The position numbers and the translations under genes are program-made. Positions 26,701 through 34,724 of a stretch of DNA of 64,000 nucleotides are shown here, in pieces. The DNA lies in contig JBASWL010000021.1 of the NCBI GenBank assembly GCA_049276455.1, forward strand, positions 124,001 through 188,000, in the 5' to 3' direction. The notes under the pieces were generated by a model, which searched no databases, was not told where the DNA came from, and was given only the letters and a program-made list of their open reading frames with translations. The first letter of the stretch is position 1, and every line of letters begins with the position of its first letter. This DNA comes from Georgfuchsia sp049276455 (lineage in GTDB: Bacteria; Pseudomonadota; Gammaproteobacteria; Burkholderiales; Rhodocyclaceae).

Positions 26701-28995
26701 TTGAGCGGAAGCGTGACGGGCGCAGTCAACGGCGACACGCTGGCGCTGAATACCAGCGGGATAACGCTGAACTATAACAATCCGCATGTGGCGAGTGCCA
26801 ACAGCATTGGTGCCATGGGCAGCACCGGTTTCACGATTGACAGCAGCACGGCGGGCAGCCAGACAACGGACTATAGCTTTACCGGGCCGACCATCAGCCC
26901 CGTTGCGGGCAGCATCACGCCCAAGGGGTTGACGGCTGCAGCAACAATTGGCGGCACGACGACGAAGATGTATGACGGCACGGTGGCGGCGACCGGGGCG
27001 ACGGTTAGCGGTACAGTGAATGGTGCGATCGGCGGCGACGTATTGGCGCTCACCACCAGCGGCCTGACGCTGAGCTACAACAGCGCTCACGTGGTTGGTG
27101 CGACCAGCATCGACGCCACGGGCAGCACCGGTTTCACGATTGACAGCAGCACGGCGGGCAGCCAGACAACGGACTACAGCTTTATCGGGCCGACCATCAG
27201 CAGCGTAACAGCCGGCATCACTGTTGCGCCCTTGACGATCACGGCGAACGATGCGAGCAAGACCTACGGCCAGACGGCGACCTTTGCCGGCACGGCCTTC
27301 ACCAGCAGCGGTTTGCAGAACAGCGAAACCATCGGCAGCGTTGCCGAGACCAGCACGGGCGCGGCAGCGACGGCGCATGTACTGGGCAGTCCCTACGCGA
27401 TCGTGGCGAGCAGCGCCACGGGCGCCAGCTTTACGGCGACCGACTACGCCATCAGCTACGTCGATGGCAACCTCACGGTGAATGCCGCGCCACTGGTATC
27501 GACAGCAACGATTGGCGGCACGACGACGAAGTTGTATGACGGCACTACGGCGGCGACCGGTGCGACATTGAGCGGAAGCATGACGGGCGCAGTCAACGGC
27601 GACACGCTGGCGCTGAATACCAGCGGGATAACGCTGAACTATAACAATCCGCATGTGGCGAGTGCCAACAGCATTGGTGCCACGGGCACTGCCGGTTTCA
27701 CGATCAGCAGCAGCGCCGGCAGTCTGGCTTCCGACTACAGCTTTACCGGGCCGACCATCAGCCCCGTTGCGGCCAGCATCACCCCGGCGGTGCTGACGGT
27801 CAATGGCAACTGGAGCACGCCAGCGAGCTGGATCGGCAGCCTGCTGCCGCAGAACACCGACCTTCTCGGCGTACTGATCCCGGGCAGCACCAACGTGACG
27901 TTCGATGGTGTTGGTGGCCCGACCAGCGTTCCCTACCTGACCAGTGAGGGCAAGCTCTCGATGACAGGCGGCGCCTTGACTGTCGGTGGCGCCTTTACCA
28001 CGGTCGATTATTCTCAAACCGGCGGCGCTCTCACTGCTGCCTCTGTCGACATCAACTCTGCCGGCATCATTAGCCAGACCGGCGGTTCGCTAACGACGCC
28101 GACACTGACTGCGGTATCGGCGGGCGGCACGACTCTCAGCGGCGCCAATGCAATCGGCAGCATCCAGGCCGGCAACAGTGGCAGCGGTGACATAACACTG
28201 ACCAATACCGGCGCGATGTCGATTGTCGGCATCAGCAATTCTGGTGGCAATATCAATATCAGTAATGCCGGGCCGATTGCCCTGGACGAAAGTCAGGTCT
28301 ATACCTCGGCCGGAACGGTTACACTGGCAGTGCTGAATGCAAGCTCACTGACGCTCGATAACGGCAGCCTCATCGAAGGTAATCAAGGCGTGTTCATCGG
28401 CGCATCAGGTGTGAGCCTAAACCACGTGAGCACGATCCAGACCGGGCCAGTCACTACGGCGAATGTGGAAATGGTCATTAGCGAAGGCGACATCACGCTC
28501 GACAACGGATCCTCGATTGTTGCCGGTAACGATGCGATATTCACACTTACCGGGCCCTCTGCGCAGGTGGTGTTGAACAGTGCCCCGGGCGAAGCACCTT
28601 CGTTTATCAAGACCGAGTACACCGCAGAGACGACGCACATCAACTTCTTGTCCCGGAATTCAGGTGGCATTGTAATTAATGGGACACCCAGTAAGACGAC
28701 GGTCAATGGTAGTAGTGGTTTCTATGCCATGGGAGCCCCTGCCGCAATAGGCAATGGGATTGAGATCGCCTATCCAGATGGCAATAGTAACGACAATACT
28801 AACGACAATAGCAACGATGTCGCTGCACAGGTGATTGACCAGTACTTCGCACAGATAACCGAGACCACTTTTACATCAGATGCGATGGATGCTTCTTCTG
28901 ACGAAGATGGTCAGAAGAAGCACGGTGACGACAAAGGCAACAATGAAGGAAATAACAATGAAACTCACGATGACAAAGTCGGGCAATGCTCTTAG
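17719..28995 (+). CDS. Giant TpsA exoprotein, filamentous-haemagglutinin type
   Basis: About 3758 residues. The ATG at 17719 has GAAGAGAGG upstream and starts a long signal peptide ending near SAHA. Residues ~33-300 form the TPS secretion domain (haemagglutination-activity type, with NTFSIG and NPSGIYVGQGARIDVAGFVA). Next come right-handed beta-helix repeats, then a Gly/Tyr-rich modular region (~1508-2490) with about 20 GGxGGxGG units. MBG/YDG-type repeats (KxYDGTT..GA, KTYGQ) fill ~2590-3356, followed by a further beta-helical stretch and a hydrophilic Asn/Asp/Lys tail ending QCS. By family analogy it is a surface or secreted adhesin. It has no toxin domain that I can identify, so contact-dependent inhibition is unlikely. 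Confidence 0.92.
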   Translation: MARKTTYLRTSNCLLATAVSTCFAVSAHALPTDPTVVNGSASFAQAGNVLNVTNSNGAVINWNTFSIGASETTRFIQASSSSSVLNRVLADPSVILGTLTSNGRVFLINPSGIYVGQGARIDVAGFVASALNITDANFLANKLTFDASPNAGSVVNQGSITTPGGGSVYLVAPNVSNEGIITTPQGETILAAGQSVTLLDTATPGVSVEITGAEGNATNLGTVVAEAGRIGIAGVLVKNSGTLNASSVVNEGGRIFLKATQNLQIEGSSRIEARSTSANGGFVETSGANVKIADGARVDTSAPNGATGTWLIDPPDFTIAASGGDMTGAELAANLDSTSVVIQSATGTVNTGGNGDIFINEAIAKTGLIDTALTLQAERNIAVNAPISSSSSKLDVTLQAHALDNSVPGSVSIFNNISTNGGDLIVGGGLDPSLTPAIGSYDGSNYLDGVYIQGAQIYAGGGNITINGQGSSDSVSEGGRGVYISSNAIVSTAGTGTVSITGKGASGYSAVEIEGTWTAVSTEAGELLLDGSGNGINGGHGVHIFNGANLQTTSSLLNIKGKGGAGYFGGVVIDGYSTTVTTGNGGQIHIEGAGAYSGGGSYEFGVVVGNGTSLAATGTGSIELIGHGTGDYASFGVALGGSTLQAEDGSISITGHGGAGTGDNNAGILIGQTSVEATGNGDITFLGYGAGTGGNYNSGIETWGGSNLIRTNRGDISITGYGSTAATGYANIGVRLGAYDGSATIESTKGGNVTISGTGGGGNNGYYGYNHGVVIQGASQIRTYLSGNISITGAGGIAEGYNNVGVKIEGMYGTDANGNRGVLRPVVEAMGTGDLTIFGTGGTGIGDFTGNNHGVELVGASIRARDGLLSITGTGGQGSYGYNAGIILSSQWDCGDCNSSPEIYYSVVESIGTGGIEISGTGGSSGIGGYGNDGVVIDQYSVVRSAGGAVAIDGTSNGYVNVEGTANDNPAVLVDGSVMANSSHGAGAVTITGTTSSGGYGISIGSYGAIVAGNRDVTLEATASGGVDIEGDYNTAGSVEAANLTVSGPLTLSSYGYDPIFKVRGQATFDDITGAYGTSVNIVAGSITAGNVTTISGGGYYDVSGGISLMANAGSVVIGNLTTSMINPGPNVYYYGYTSGSVRLKALDSVTTGIIDTSVVTDTGTNSSSAGEVFVVAQRGAVSTGNVTTNVISTVTSVQTGNGGDVYMHAGSGIGTGSVISSSEASGVASTGNGGNVILYANNGDVTTSAIDTSTRILGVSSGNWSGHAGGAILRASGNVLVGGDISTVSANPDTGYSGSGGEVSLYALGGALTVSGTVDASSASSNGGPVTLFSIGDTSVGGTTLTAASDPSGLVTSDGGTPGQATIIGNGDGYAGYAPNNDYIVKTTSGDISGVPLLSEARNVILSAGGGIDITNAIDWFDAGTWVSMRAADGNITIGADVSARGGDILLRAMGSGTSGQIQGSGYLNADGDNYSFVNGGNVRLVADRDIDYAGNIYASGYKYNYNNRADGGNVLIQSRYGFINLTGSYIEASGSYGSNGGNIEITLGNASDGMGANILDTTGSSGSITLGGAGYGNGLDISANGYAGDYYDGIDGGRGGNVRISTALASTGGDITHYGYISVDGGHGSAGGYYGIAGGRGGDSGSVVVEAGPGNGIDQSGSITLGSIYGYGGDGGYAYNNYNYKFPYTDRGGDGGRGGNVLVSGPGAISVQDIYIDGGHSGTGKSNGNGGDGGVVTLTSTGSDVTVTGGISAWGGSFQCGEGCYGWGGDGGKGGMVTINAGRNVDVALDIDVSGGEGAYGGDWLRWYGEPTRGGDGGAGGTINITAQTDANIAGLLYAYGGYGGYGLLDGNYSSYITPGGDGGKGGNVTLNATDGTLTLGYVNADGGYGAAGRPGGSGGDGGSVSLTSGGLLTANNSIDAYGGSGGYDYHGYGQGGDGGKGGTIDIRSTAGSVVINAPIAAAGGYGGWGGNNDFDLTAPFHAGGRGGDGGTVTIEAQGAVTLSDPDFSLSEPIYADGGNGGDGFWDYNRYGYASPGGNGGRGGTVSIFAHTGLVQASDIKASGGYGGSGLQNGNGGDGGNITLVGGGGIALGWQNTGYGASYAYLDANGGRASWNVDGIGGHGGDGGAITLVARDGNIDVTGYLSARGGDSGYGSAPATYGGDGGTVEISLGGWSDDPSAYMTTDTHTITINGDIDVTGGDGYSSYFDSTIPAASGGDGGTVTVTTEYASLGGALVINGNISADAGSGGSSGDYCNEGCYAIVAGGTGGTGGNVMLRATGSVADVDISTGYIYISGGWGGWGYDSPNGLGGNGGMLTVQSTGNVSLGDIYGYGGGYGGSGGTILIESASGSISAGYIAVDAGGGGYSTAPPDVIIGNGLEGGRGGDVTLRVAEPGAVSSIAVGLISAEGAYGGYTADSAASGGAGGAGGNALIEFGTPDSPGSYGGAVSLGHGYLGGGWGGYNSLELGEGARGTSGNVTAIAYGGDLTLEAVTVEGGTLSAESAGLLTLAGDVSSDATGDAVMLVGNSFDNTSGSSITTNNGRWLVWSGDPASDTVGGLVYDFKQYNATYDATSVAGTGNGLLYTLAPTLSVSLSATGVNKLYDGTDSAPATFTPTFTVSGFAGGDNASIISYSAAVYNDSHVAAANTITVSGFTLGTISDGTGAVIYGYPTLTSADIAGSITPVTLTASLTNTGVTKTYDGLTTASFTPTYNVSGLIGGDTAASFDTTSMDYNSAHVATANYVSVGGLSISGITGSNSSLPTDYDLSGVTTLDSVTDSASITPAALGITASDASKTYGQNLTFAGSEFTASGLQNGETISGVTLVSAGAAASAHRAAGDLGTGQFSIAASNAAGIDTTDYAISYNNGTLTVGTAALGITASDASKTYGQNLTFAGSEFTASGLQNSEAISGVTLVSAGAAASAHRAAGDLGTGQFSIAASNAAGIDTTDYAITYNDGTLTVGTAPLTSTATIGGTTTKVYDGTTAATGATLSGSVTGAVNGDTLALNTSGITLNYNNPHVASANSIGAMGSTGFTIDSSTAGSQTTDYSFTGPTISPVAGSITPKGLTAAATIGGTTTKMYDGTVAATGATVSGTVNGAIGGDVLALTTSGLTLSYNSAHVVGATSIDATGSTGFTIDSSTAGSQTTDYSFIGPTISSVTAGITVAPLTITANDASKTYGQTATFAGTAFTSSGLQNSETIGSVAETSTGAAATAHVLGSPYAIVASSATGASFTATDYAISYVDGNLTVNAAPLVSTATIGGTTTKLYDGTTAATGATLSGSMTGAVNGDTLALNTSGITLNYNNPHVASANSIGATGTAGFTISSSAGSLASDYSFTGPTISPVAASITPAVLTVNGNWSTPASWIGSLLPQNTDLLGVLIPGSTNVTFDGVGGPTSVPYLTSEGKLSMTGGALTVGGAFTTVDYSQTGGALTAASVDINSAGIISQTGGSLTTPTLTAVSAGGTTLSGANAIGSIQAGNSGSGDITLTNTGAMSIVGISNSGGNINISNAGPIALDESQVYTSAGTVTLAVLNASSLTLDNGSLIEGNQGVFIGASGVSLNHVSTIQTGPVTTANVEMVISEGDITLDNGSSIVAGNDAIFTLTGPSAQVVLNSAPGEAPSFIKTEYTAETTHINFLSRNSGGIVINGTPSKTTVNGSSGFYAMGAPAAIGNGIEIAYPDGNSNDNTNDNSNDVAAQVIDQYFAQITETTFTSDAMDASSDEDGQKKHGDDKGNNEGNNNETHDDKVGQCS
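26081..26620 (+). repeat. 270-nt tandem duplication in tpsA (two copies)
   Basis: Copies at 26081-26350 and 26351-26620 differ at only a few bases. Each encodes a 90-residue MBG-type unit beginning ALGITASDASKTYGQ. Codon-level identity indicates recent duplication or ongoing homogenisation. Confidence 0.92.
26632..27683 (+). repeat. Dispersed YDG-module repeats in tpsA
   Basis: Bases 26632-26816 recur almost unchanged at 27499-27683 (offset 867). A more diverged copy starts near 26938. All encode the YDG unit TATIGGTTTKxYDGTxAATGA. The near-identity at DNA level suggests recombination among modules. Confidence 0.85.
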
Positions 28996-29626
28996 CTTGT
29001 TGTTGATTGCCCTGGTCTTCGCGGCAAGCAATACCTTTGCAGCGGTGGCAGGCGAAGTCGCGAACCTGTCAGGCACCCTGTCAGTCAAGCGTGCCGACGG
29101 CACATCGAAGCTGTTGTCGGTGAAGTCCGAAGTGCAGCCGGGCGACACATTGGCGACAGAAGCAGGAACCTATGCGCGCGTCAAATTCATTGATGGCGGT
29201 GAGATGGTGTTGCGTCCCGGCACACGGGTCAAGGTTGATGCCTACTCCTACGACCAAGCCAGGCCTGCCGCGGACAATCAGCTGATCAGTCTGCTGAAGG
29301 GGGGCTTTCGCGCCATTACCGGTTTTCTTGGCAAGCGCAACAGGGACAAGGTCAGCTATAGGACCCCGACTGCCACCATCGGTATCCGGGGCACCAATCT
29401 TGGCGCCCAACTGGATGATGACAACGGTTTGCATGTCGATGTGGCGGAAGGTGCGGTAGTTGTCACCAACAGTGCAGGCCAGATAGAGGTTGGCGTCGGG
29501 CAGTTTGCCTTCGTCAAGGATGGCAACACACTTCCAACATTGGTGGTCGATGGCAATAAGGTGGAGGTGCCAGAAGATATCGGCCCCGGCGTTGGCAAGG
29601 ATAATAAATCTTCCTGCACGATGTAG
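28958..29626 (+). CDS. FecR-domain exported protein linked to TpsA
   Basis: 222 residues from the ATG at 28958, preceded by GAAGGAAATAAC. The start lies 38 nt inside the tpsA 3' end in another frame, so translation is probably coupled. A Sec signal (LSLLLIALVFAA ... TFA) is followed by a FecR fold: VQPGDTLATEAGTYARVKF, GGEMVLRPGTRVKV and the typical TPTATIGIRGTNLG. It ends in SSCTM with a lone cysteine. This is a stand-alone exported FecR domain, not a sigma-factor regulator with an inner-membrane anchor. A structural or assembly role with the adhesin is inferred from linkage only. Confidence 0.88.
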   Translation: MKLTMTKSGNALSLLLIALVFAASNTFAAVAGEVANLSGTLSVKRADGTSKLLSVKSEVQPGDTLATEAGTYARVKFIDGGEMVLRPGTRVKVDAYSYDQARPAADNQLISLLKGGFRAITGFLGKRNRDKVSYRTPTATIGIRGTNLGAQLDDDNGLHVDVAEGAVVVTNSAGQIEVGVGQFAFVKDGNTLPTLVVDGNKVEVPEDIGPGVGKDNKSSCTM

Positions 29627-29659
29627 ATTTTCATGCGGGCTGATAGCCCGTCGAATTGC

Positions 29660-29689
29660 AAACGCCGGTATTTGTTGCCGGCGTTTTTT
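29660..29689 (+). terminator. Rho-independent terminator after the TPS operon
   Basis: Stem AAACGCCGG/CCGGCGTTT with a 9-nt loop, followed by a run of T, starting 34 nt after the FecR-gene stop. Its end meets the 3' end of the convergent sulfotransferase gene, so it may serve both strands. Confidence 0.88.
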
Positions 29690-30512
29690 AATCGCGAATG
29701 CGGATCACATTACAGCGACTGTTGGTGGTGTCGTGCCAGAAAGAAAGCTTGGAATACTGCTCGAACAGGTCAGGCGGTAGCACGGTCTGGCGTTTTTCGA
29801 ACCCCACTTTCGACCGCACCTTGTGCAGACCGACCAGACCTAGTCCTTCATCGTAATCCGGTGTGTCGAACTGTATATTGTCGTAGTCATGCTCAAATGG
29901 CTGTTCGCCGAGGAAGGAATACACCAACTGGATGACTTCCTTTGGCCGCTGCGCAAGGATGTCGTAATCAATCACCAGCATCGCATGGCCTTGTTCACTA
30001 TAGAAGGCTTCCTTGAGCCCAGCCCAGGCGATACCGACCAGACGCGTGCGTTGCGCCAATGTTTCGACACGAGCGAATACTGTGCTGCGTTCGGCATCGT
30101 TGGCGAACAGGCGCGTGTTTTCGTAAGGGTTGGCGCGGTAGAGGCGCTCAATGCTGTCCATCACCCAGGCGACGTTGCGTACGCAGGAAATTACCTTGGT
30201 TTGAGGAAACAGGTCGAGCAACGCCGGCAGTTTGGCGCTCCAGATGCGGTTGGTATCGAACACAACTGGTTTCTGGATGGCAGAGTAATAGGTTTCGAAA
30301 AGGCCGTGCAAAATGGTGCGCCGTTGCTCGGTCGACACTTGTGGCGCCCATTCACTACCGACACTGACCTGGCTGACGATGGCGCTAAAGAAACTCGCCA
30401 GCGGGCTGGTTACGCCGCAATGAAAGCGCGGGTTCTGGCGCAGGATCGCCGATAGCAGTGTCGAGCCGGAACGCGGCAGGCCACTGATGAAATGGAAATT
30501 GTGTGTTGTCAT
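29688..30512 (-). CDS. PAPS-dependent sulfotransferase
   Basis: 274 residues. The 5'-phosphosulfate loop is at residues 10-19 (SGLPRSGSTLL). The 3'-phosphate site is in CVRNVAWVMDS near residues 112-120. There is no signal peptide or membrane segment, so it should act in the cytoplasm. The P-loop is close to that of the Sulfotransfer_3 group, which includes protein-tyrosine and small-molecule sulfotransferases, so the substrate cannot be told from sequence. It converges on the TPS operon and shares its terminator. Confidence 0.88.
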   Translation of the reverse strand: MTTHNFHFISGLPRSGSTLLSAILRQNPRFHCGVTSPLASFFSAIVSQVSVGSEWAPQVSTEQRRTILHGLFETYYSAIQKPVVFDTNRIWSAKLPALLDLFPQTKVISCVRNVAWVMDSIERLYRANPYENTRLFANDAERSTVFARVETLAQRTRLVGIAWAGLKEAFYSEQGHAMLVIDYDILAQRPKEVIQLVYSFLGEQPFEHDYDNIQFDTPDYDEGLGLVGLHKVRSKVGFEKRQTVLPPDLFEQYSKLSFWHDTTNSRCNVIRIRD

Positions 30513-30581
30513 CCTGTCTCCCTGAAATTCATGCGTTTTGTTGTGGCAAAGTCTATCATTCGTACGTGTCGATCAACCGAT

Positions 30582-30670
30582 GGATTGCTTCGCCTGCGGC
30601 TCGCAATGACATGTGATGTCATCATTCCATCGGGACTCCTTTTGTCATCGCGAGCGAAGCGTGGCGATTC
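30582..30670. repeat. REP-like imperfect inverted repeat upstream of rlmI
   Basis: The left arm at 30582-30610 (GGATTGCTTCGCC..CTCGCAATGAC) and the right arm at 30644-30670 (GTCATCGCGAGCGAAGC..GATTC) are imperfect reverse complements around a 33-nt centre that itself holds TGATGTCATCA-like palindromes. Sequences of the GTCATTGCGAGCGAAGC type are common dispersed repeats in many bacteria. This copy ends 17 nt before the rlmI start. Confidence 0.75.
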
Positions 30671-30687
30671 ACTGCAAATACTAATTT

Positions 30688-31875
30688 ATGCCCCAGATCA
30701 TTCTTCATCCTGACAAGGAACGTTCATTGTTGCGCCGCCATCCATGGCTCTTCGCGTCGTCGGTCGCGCATCTTGCCGGTCGTGCGCGTCCGGGCGATAC
30801 CGTCGAGGTTGTTGCCGACAACGGCAAGTTGCTGGGCAAGGCGGCGTGGAGTCCTGCCTCGCAGATCCGGGCGCGGATGTGGAGCTTCGATGTGGACGCG
30901 ATCATCGATGATGCCTTCTTCAAGCGCCGCGTCGCTATGGCGGTAGCTCGGCGTGTGGCGCTACCTGAACTTTATTCACATCAAGGCCTGCGTCTGATTC
31001 ATGCCGAATCCGATGGCCTGCCCGGCGTGATCGCGGACCGCTATGGCGACACTATCGTGCTGGCGCTGACCAGCGCCGGCGCAGATAAGTGGCGCGATGC
31101 GATCATCGGCGCACTGAAAAAGGCAACCGGCTGCTCGCGCATTTATGAGCGCTCGGACTCCGATGTACGCAAGCTCGAGGGATTGGAACCAAAGACTGGC
31201 TGGCTGGAGGGCGAGGGCGCAACGCGATTCGCGATTGAAGAAAACGGGGTCAAGTTGCTGGTTGATATTGCCGGTGGCCACAAGACTGGCTTCTATCTTG
31301 ATCAGAGCGACAATCGCCTGCTGCTGCGAGGACTTGCCAATGGCAAGCGCGTGCTCAACTGTTTTTGCTATAGCGGCGGTTTTTCCCTGCAGGCCCTGGC
31401 GGGTGGGGCGCGTGAAGTGGTTTCCATCGACAGTTCCGCACCAGCGCTCGATCTCGCACGCGACAATCTTGCACACAATTCGCAACTTGAAGCAGCACGG
31501 GCAGAGTGGCGCGATGCTGACGTGTTCAGTGAATTACGCAAACTGCGCGAAGCCCGCGAGCAGTTCGATATTGTTGTGCTCGACCCCCCCAAGTTTGCGC
31601 CCTCGGCCAGTCATGCCGAGCGCGCTGCACGTGCTTACAAGGATATCAATCTGCTAGGCTTCCGACTGCTTGCGCCGGGAGGCTTGCTGATGAGCTATTC
31701 GTGTTCGGGTGGTATCGGCCTCGAACTTTTCCAGAAAATAGTCGCCGGCGCCGCGCTTGATGCCGGGCGCGAGGCGAGAATCGTCAAGCGCTTGCAGGGC
31801 AGCGCCGACCATCCGGTGGCATTGGCGTTTCCCGAAGGCGAATATCTCAAGGGGCTGCTGGTGCAAGTTGATTAG
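30688..31875 (+). CDS. rlmI: 23S rRNA m5C methyltransferase RlmI-like
   Basis: Class I SAM methyltransferase of 395 residues. The N-terminal PUA domain lies at about 1-75 (ILHPDKERSLLRRHPWLFASSV). The SAM motif is NCFCYSGGFSLQALAGGA near residue 225 and the catalytic motif is VLDPPKFAPS. This is the RlmI/RlmK-type fold; E. coli RlmI makes m5C1962 in 23S rRNA. The start region has no evident Shine-Dalgarno sequence and lies immediately after the REP-like repeat. Confidence 0.88.
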   Translation: MPQIILHPDKERSLLRRHPWLFASSVAHLAGRARPGDTVEVVADNGKLLGKAAWSPASQIRARMWSFDVDAIIDDAFFKRRVAMAVARRVALPELYSHQGLRLIHAESDGLPGVIADRYGDTIVLALTSAGADKWRDAIIGALKKATGCSRIYERSDSDVRKLEGLEPKTGWLEGEGATRFAIEENGVKLLVDIAGGHKTGFYLDQSDNRLLLRGLANGKRVLNCFCYSGGFSLQALAGGAREVVSIDSSAPALDLARDNLAHNSQLEAARAEWRDADVFSELRKLREAREQFDIVVLDPPKFAPSASHAERAARAYKDINLLGFRLLAPGGLLMSYSCSGGIGLELFQKIVAGAALDAGREARIVKRLQGSADHPVALAFPEGEYLKGLLVQVD

Positions 31876-31919
31876 GTGCGAGGCTTGTCCAATGGAGCCA
31901 GCCACCAGACTTGCTTATT

Positions 31920-33665
<1,746 letters not shown>

Positions 33666-33668
33666 GGC

Positions 33669-33938
33669 TTATTCCCCTTCGCCGAAGCGGTCGACGATCA
33701 GTTGGGTAATGGCTTGCAACGCATCTTCAGCCTGCTCACCTTCGCATTCAATCACCACCTTGCTGCCAAGACCGGCGGCAAGCATCATCACGCCCATGAT
33801 GCTCTTGGCGTTGATGCGGCGCTTATTGCGCTCCATCCAGATTTCGCAGGGGTAGCTGCCGGCAAGTTGGGTCAGCTTGGCGGATGCGCGCGCATGAAGC
33901 CCCAGTTTGTTGATGATTTCCACTTCTGCCTTCGGCAC
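33669..33938 (-). CDS. ptsH: Phosphocarrier protein HPr
   Basis: 89 residues from a GTG at 33938. The active His is in NKLGLHARASAKL and the regulatory Ser in NAKSIMGVMMLAA. The reading frame is open for six more codons to another GTG at 33956, but those codons contain the ribosome-binding site GAGGAG, which lies 8 nt before the GTG at 33938. The shorter form therefore fits both the signal and the family length. First gene of ptsH-ptsI. Confidence 0.93.
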   Translation of the reverse strand: MPKAEVEIINKLGLHARASAKLTQLAGSYPCEIWMERNKRRINAKSIMGVMMLAAGLGSKVVIECEGEQAEDALQAITQLIVDRFGEGE

Positions 33939-34037
33939 TTCTGTCTCCTCGCACACTTCGTCACGTCACTGGACTTGGCGTAGCTTATCAGCATGTCGTG
34001 ACATCGTGGCTACTAGAGCAGGTGGCAAGGGGGTATT

Positions 34038-34724
34038 TCAGCGCTGCGCTGTCTGGTAGATGGTCGGGTCGTGAATGCCCGTAGCGGAAAACCCCTCCCG
34101 TCGCAGGCGGCAGGAATCACAGACACCGCAGGCACGACCTTCCGCATCGGCTTGGTAGCAGGAAACGGTTAGCCGATAATCCACCCCGAGTTGACTGCCG
34201 GCGCGAATGATGTCGGCTTTGGAGAGATCAATCAGGGGCGCATGAATGCGCAGTGTTCCACCCTCGACAGCTGCTTTGGTGGCCAGATTCGCCATTGCCT
34301 CGAAGGCGCGGATGAACTCGGGGCGGCAATCAGGATAGCCCGAGTAATCGACCGCATTTACGCCAACGAAAATGCTGTGGCTGTCAAGTACCTCTGCCCA
34401 CGCCAGCGCCAGTGACAGCATGATGGTATTGCGCGCCGGGACATAGGTGACGGGAATGCCAGTCTGCACGCCGGCAACGGGAACGTCGATGCTGCAATCG
34501 GTCAGGGCTGAGCCGCCAAACTGGTTCATGTCGAGATGGATCACGCGATGCTCGACCGCGCCCAGCGCCACTGCCACGCGGTTGGCCGCCGCCAGTTCAG
34601 CCACATGGCGCTGGCCGTAGTCGACCGACAGGCAATGGCAGGCGTAACCTTGGCTGTGCGCCATAGCCAGCACAGTCGCCGAGTCAAGGCCGCCAGAGAG
34701 AAGAACCACAGCTCTTTTGCTCAT
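34038..34724 (-). CDS. queC: 7-cyano-7-deazaguanine synthase QueC
   Basis: 228 residues. The PP-loop ATP pyrophosphatase motif LLSGGLDSATVL opens the protein and the C-terminal zinc site is CGVCDSCRLRREGF. It converts 7-carboxy-7-deazaguanine and ammonia to preQ0 in queuosine synthesis. The ATG at 34724 shares a base with the queE stop (TGATG), and GAGGTGGGA lies upstream. The frame extends eight codons further, inside queE. Confidence 0.95.
   Translation of the reverse strand: MSKRAVVLLSGGLDSATVLAMAHSQGYACHCLSVDYGQRHVAELAAANRVAVALGAVEHRVIHLDMNQFGGSALTDCSIDVPVAGVQTGIPVTYVPARNTIMLSLALAWAEVLDSHSIFVGVNAVDYSGYPDCRPEFIRAFEAMANLATKAAVEGGTLRIHAPLIDLSKADIIRAGSQLGVDYRLTVSCYQADAEGRACGVCDSCRLRREGFSATGIHDPTIYQTAQR

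Noticed and set aside
26470..28017. 515-codon minus-strand frame opposite the tpsA MBG repeats (and similar ones at 18145-18921 and 23362-24288)
   Set aside because: The plus strand has clear domain content and signals; the antisense frames are Arg/Ala-rich, repeat with the tpsA repeats and have no signatures.
18000..28995. Contact-dependent inhibition (CdiA-like) toxin system
   Set aside because: The C-terminus is an Asn/Asp/Lys tail without a pretoxin VENN-type motif or toxin domain, and the following gene is a FecR-domain protein rather than an immunity gene.
33939..33956. Longer HPr starting at the upstream GTG
   Set aside because: Its first codons contain the GAGGAG ribosome-binding site of the GTG at 33938, and the shorter product matches HPr length.
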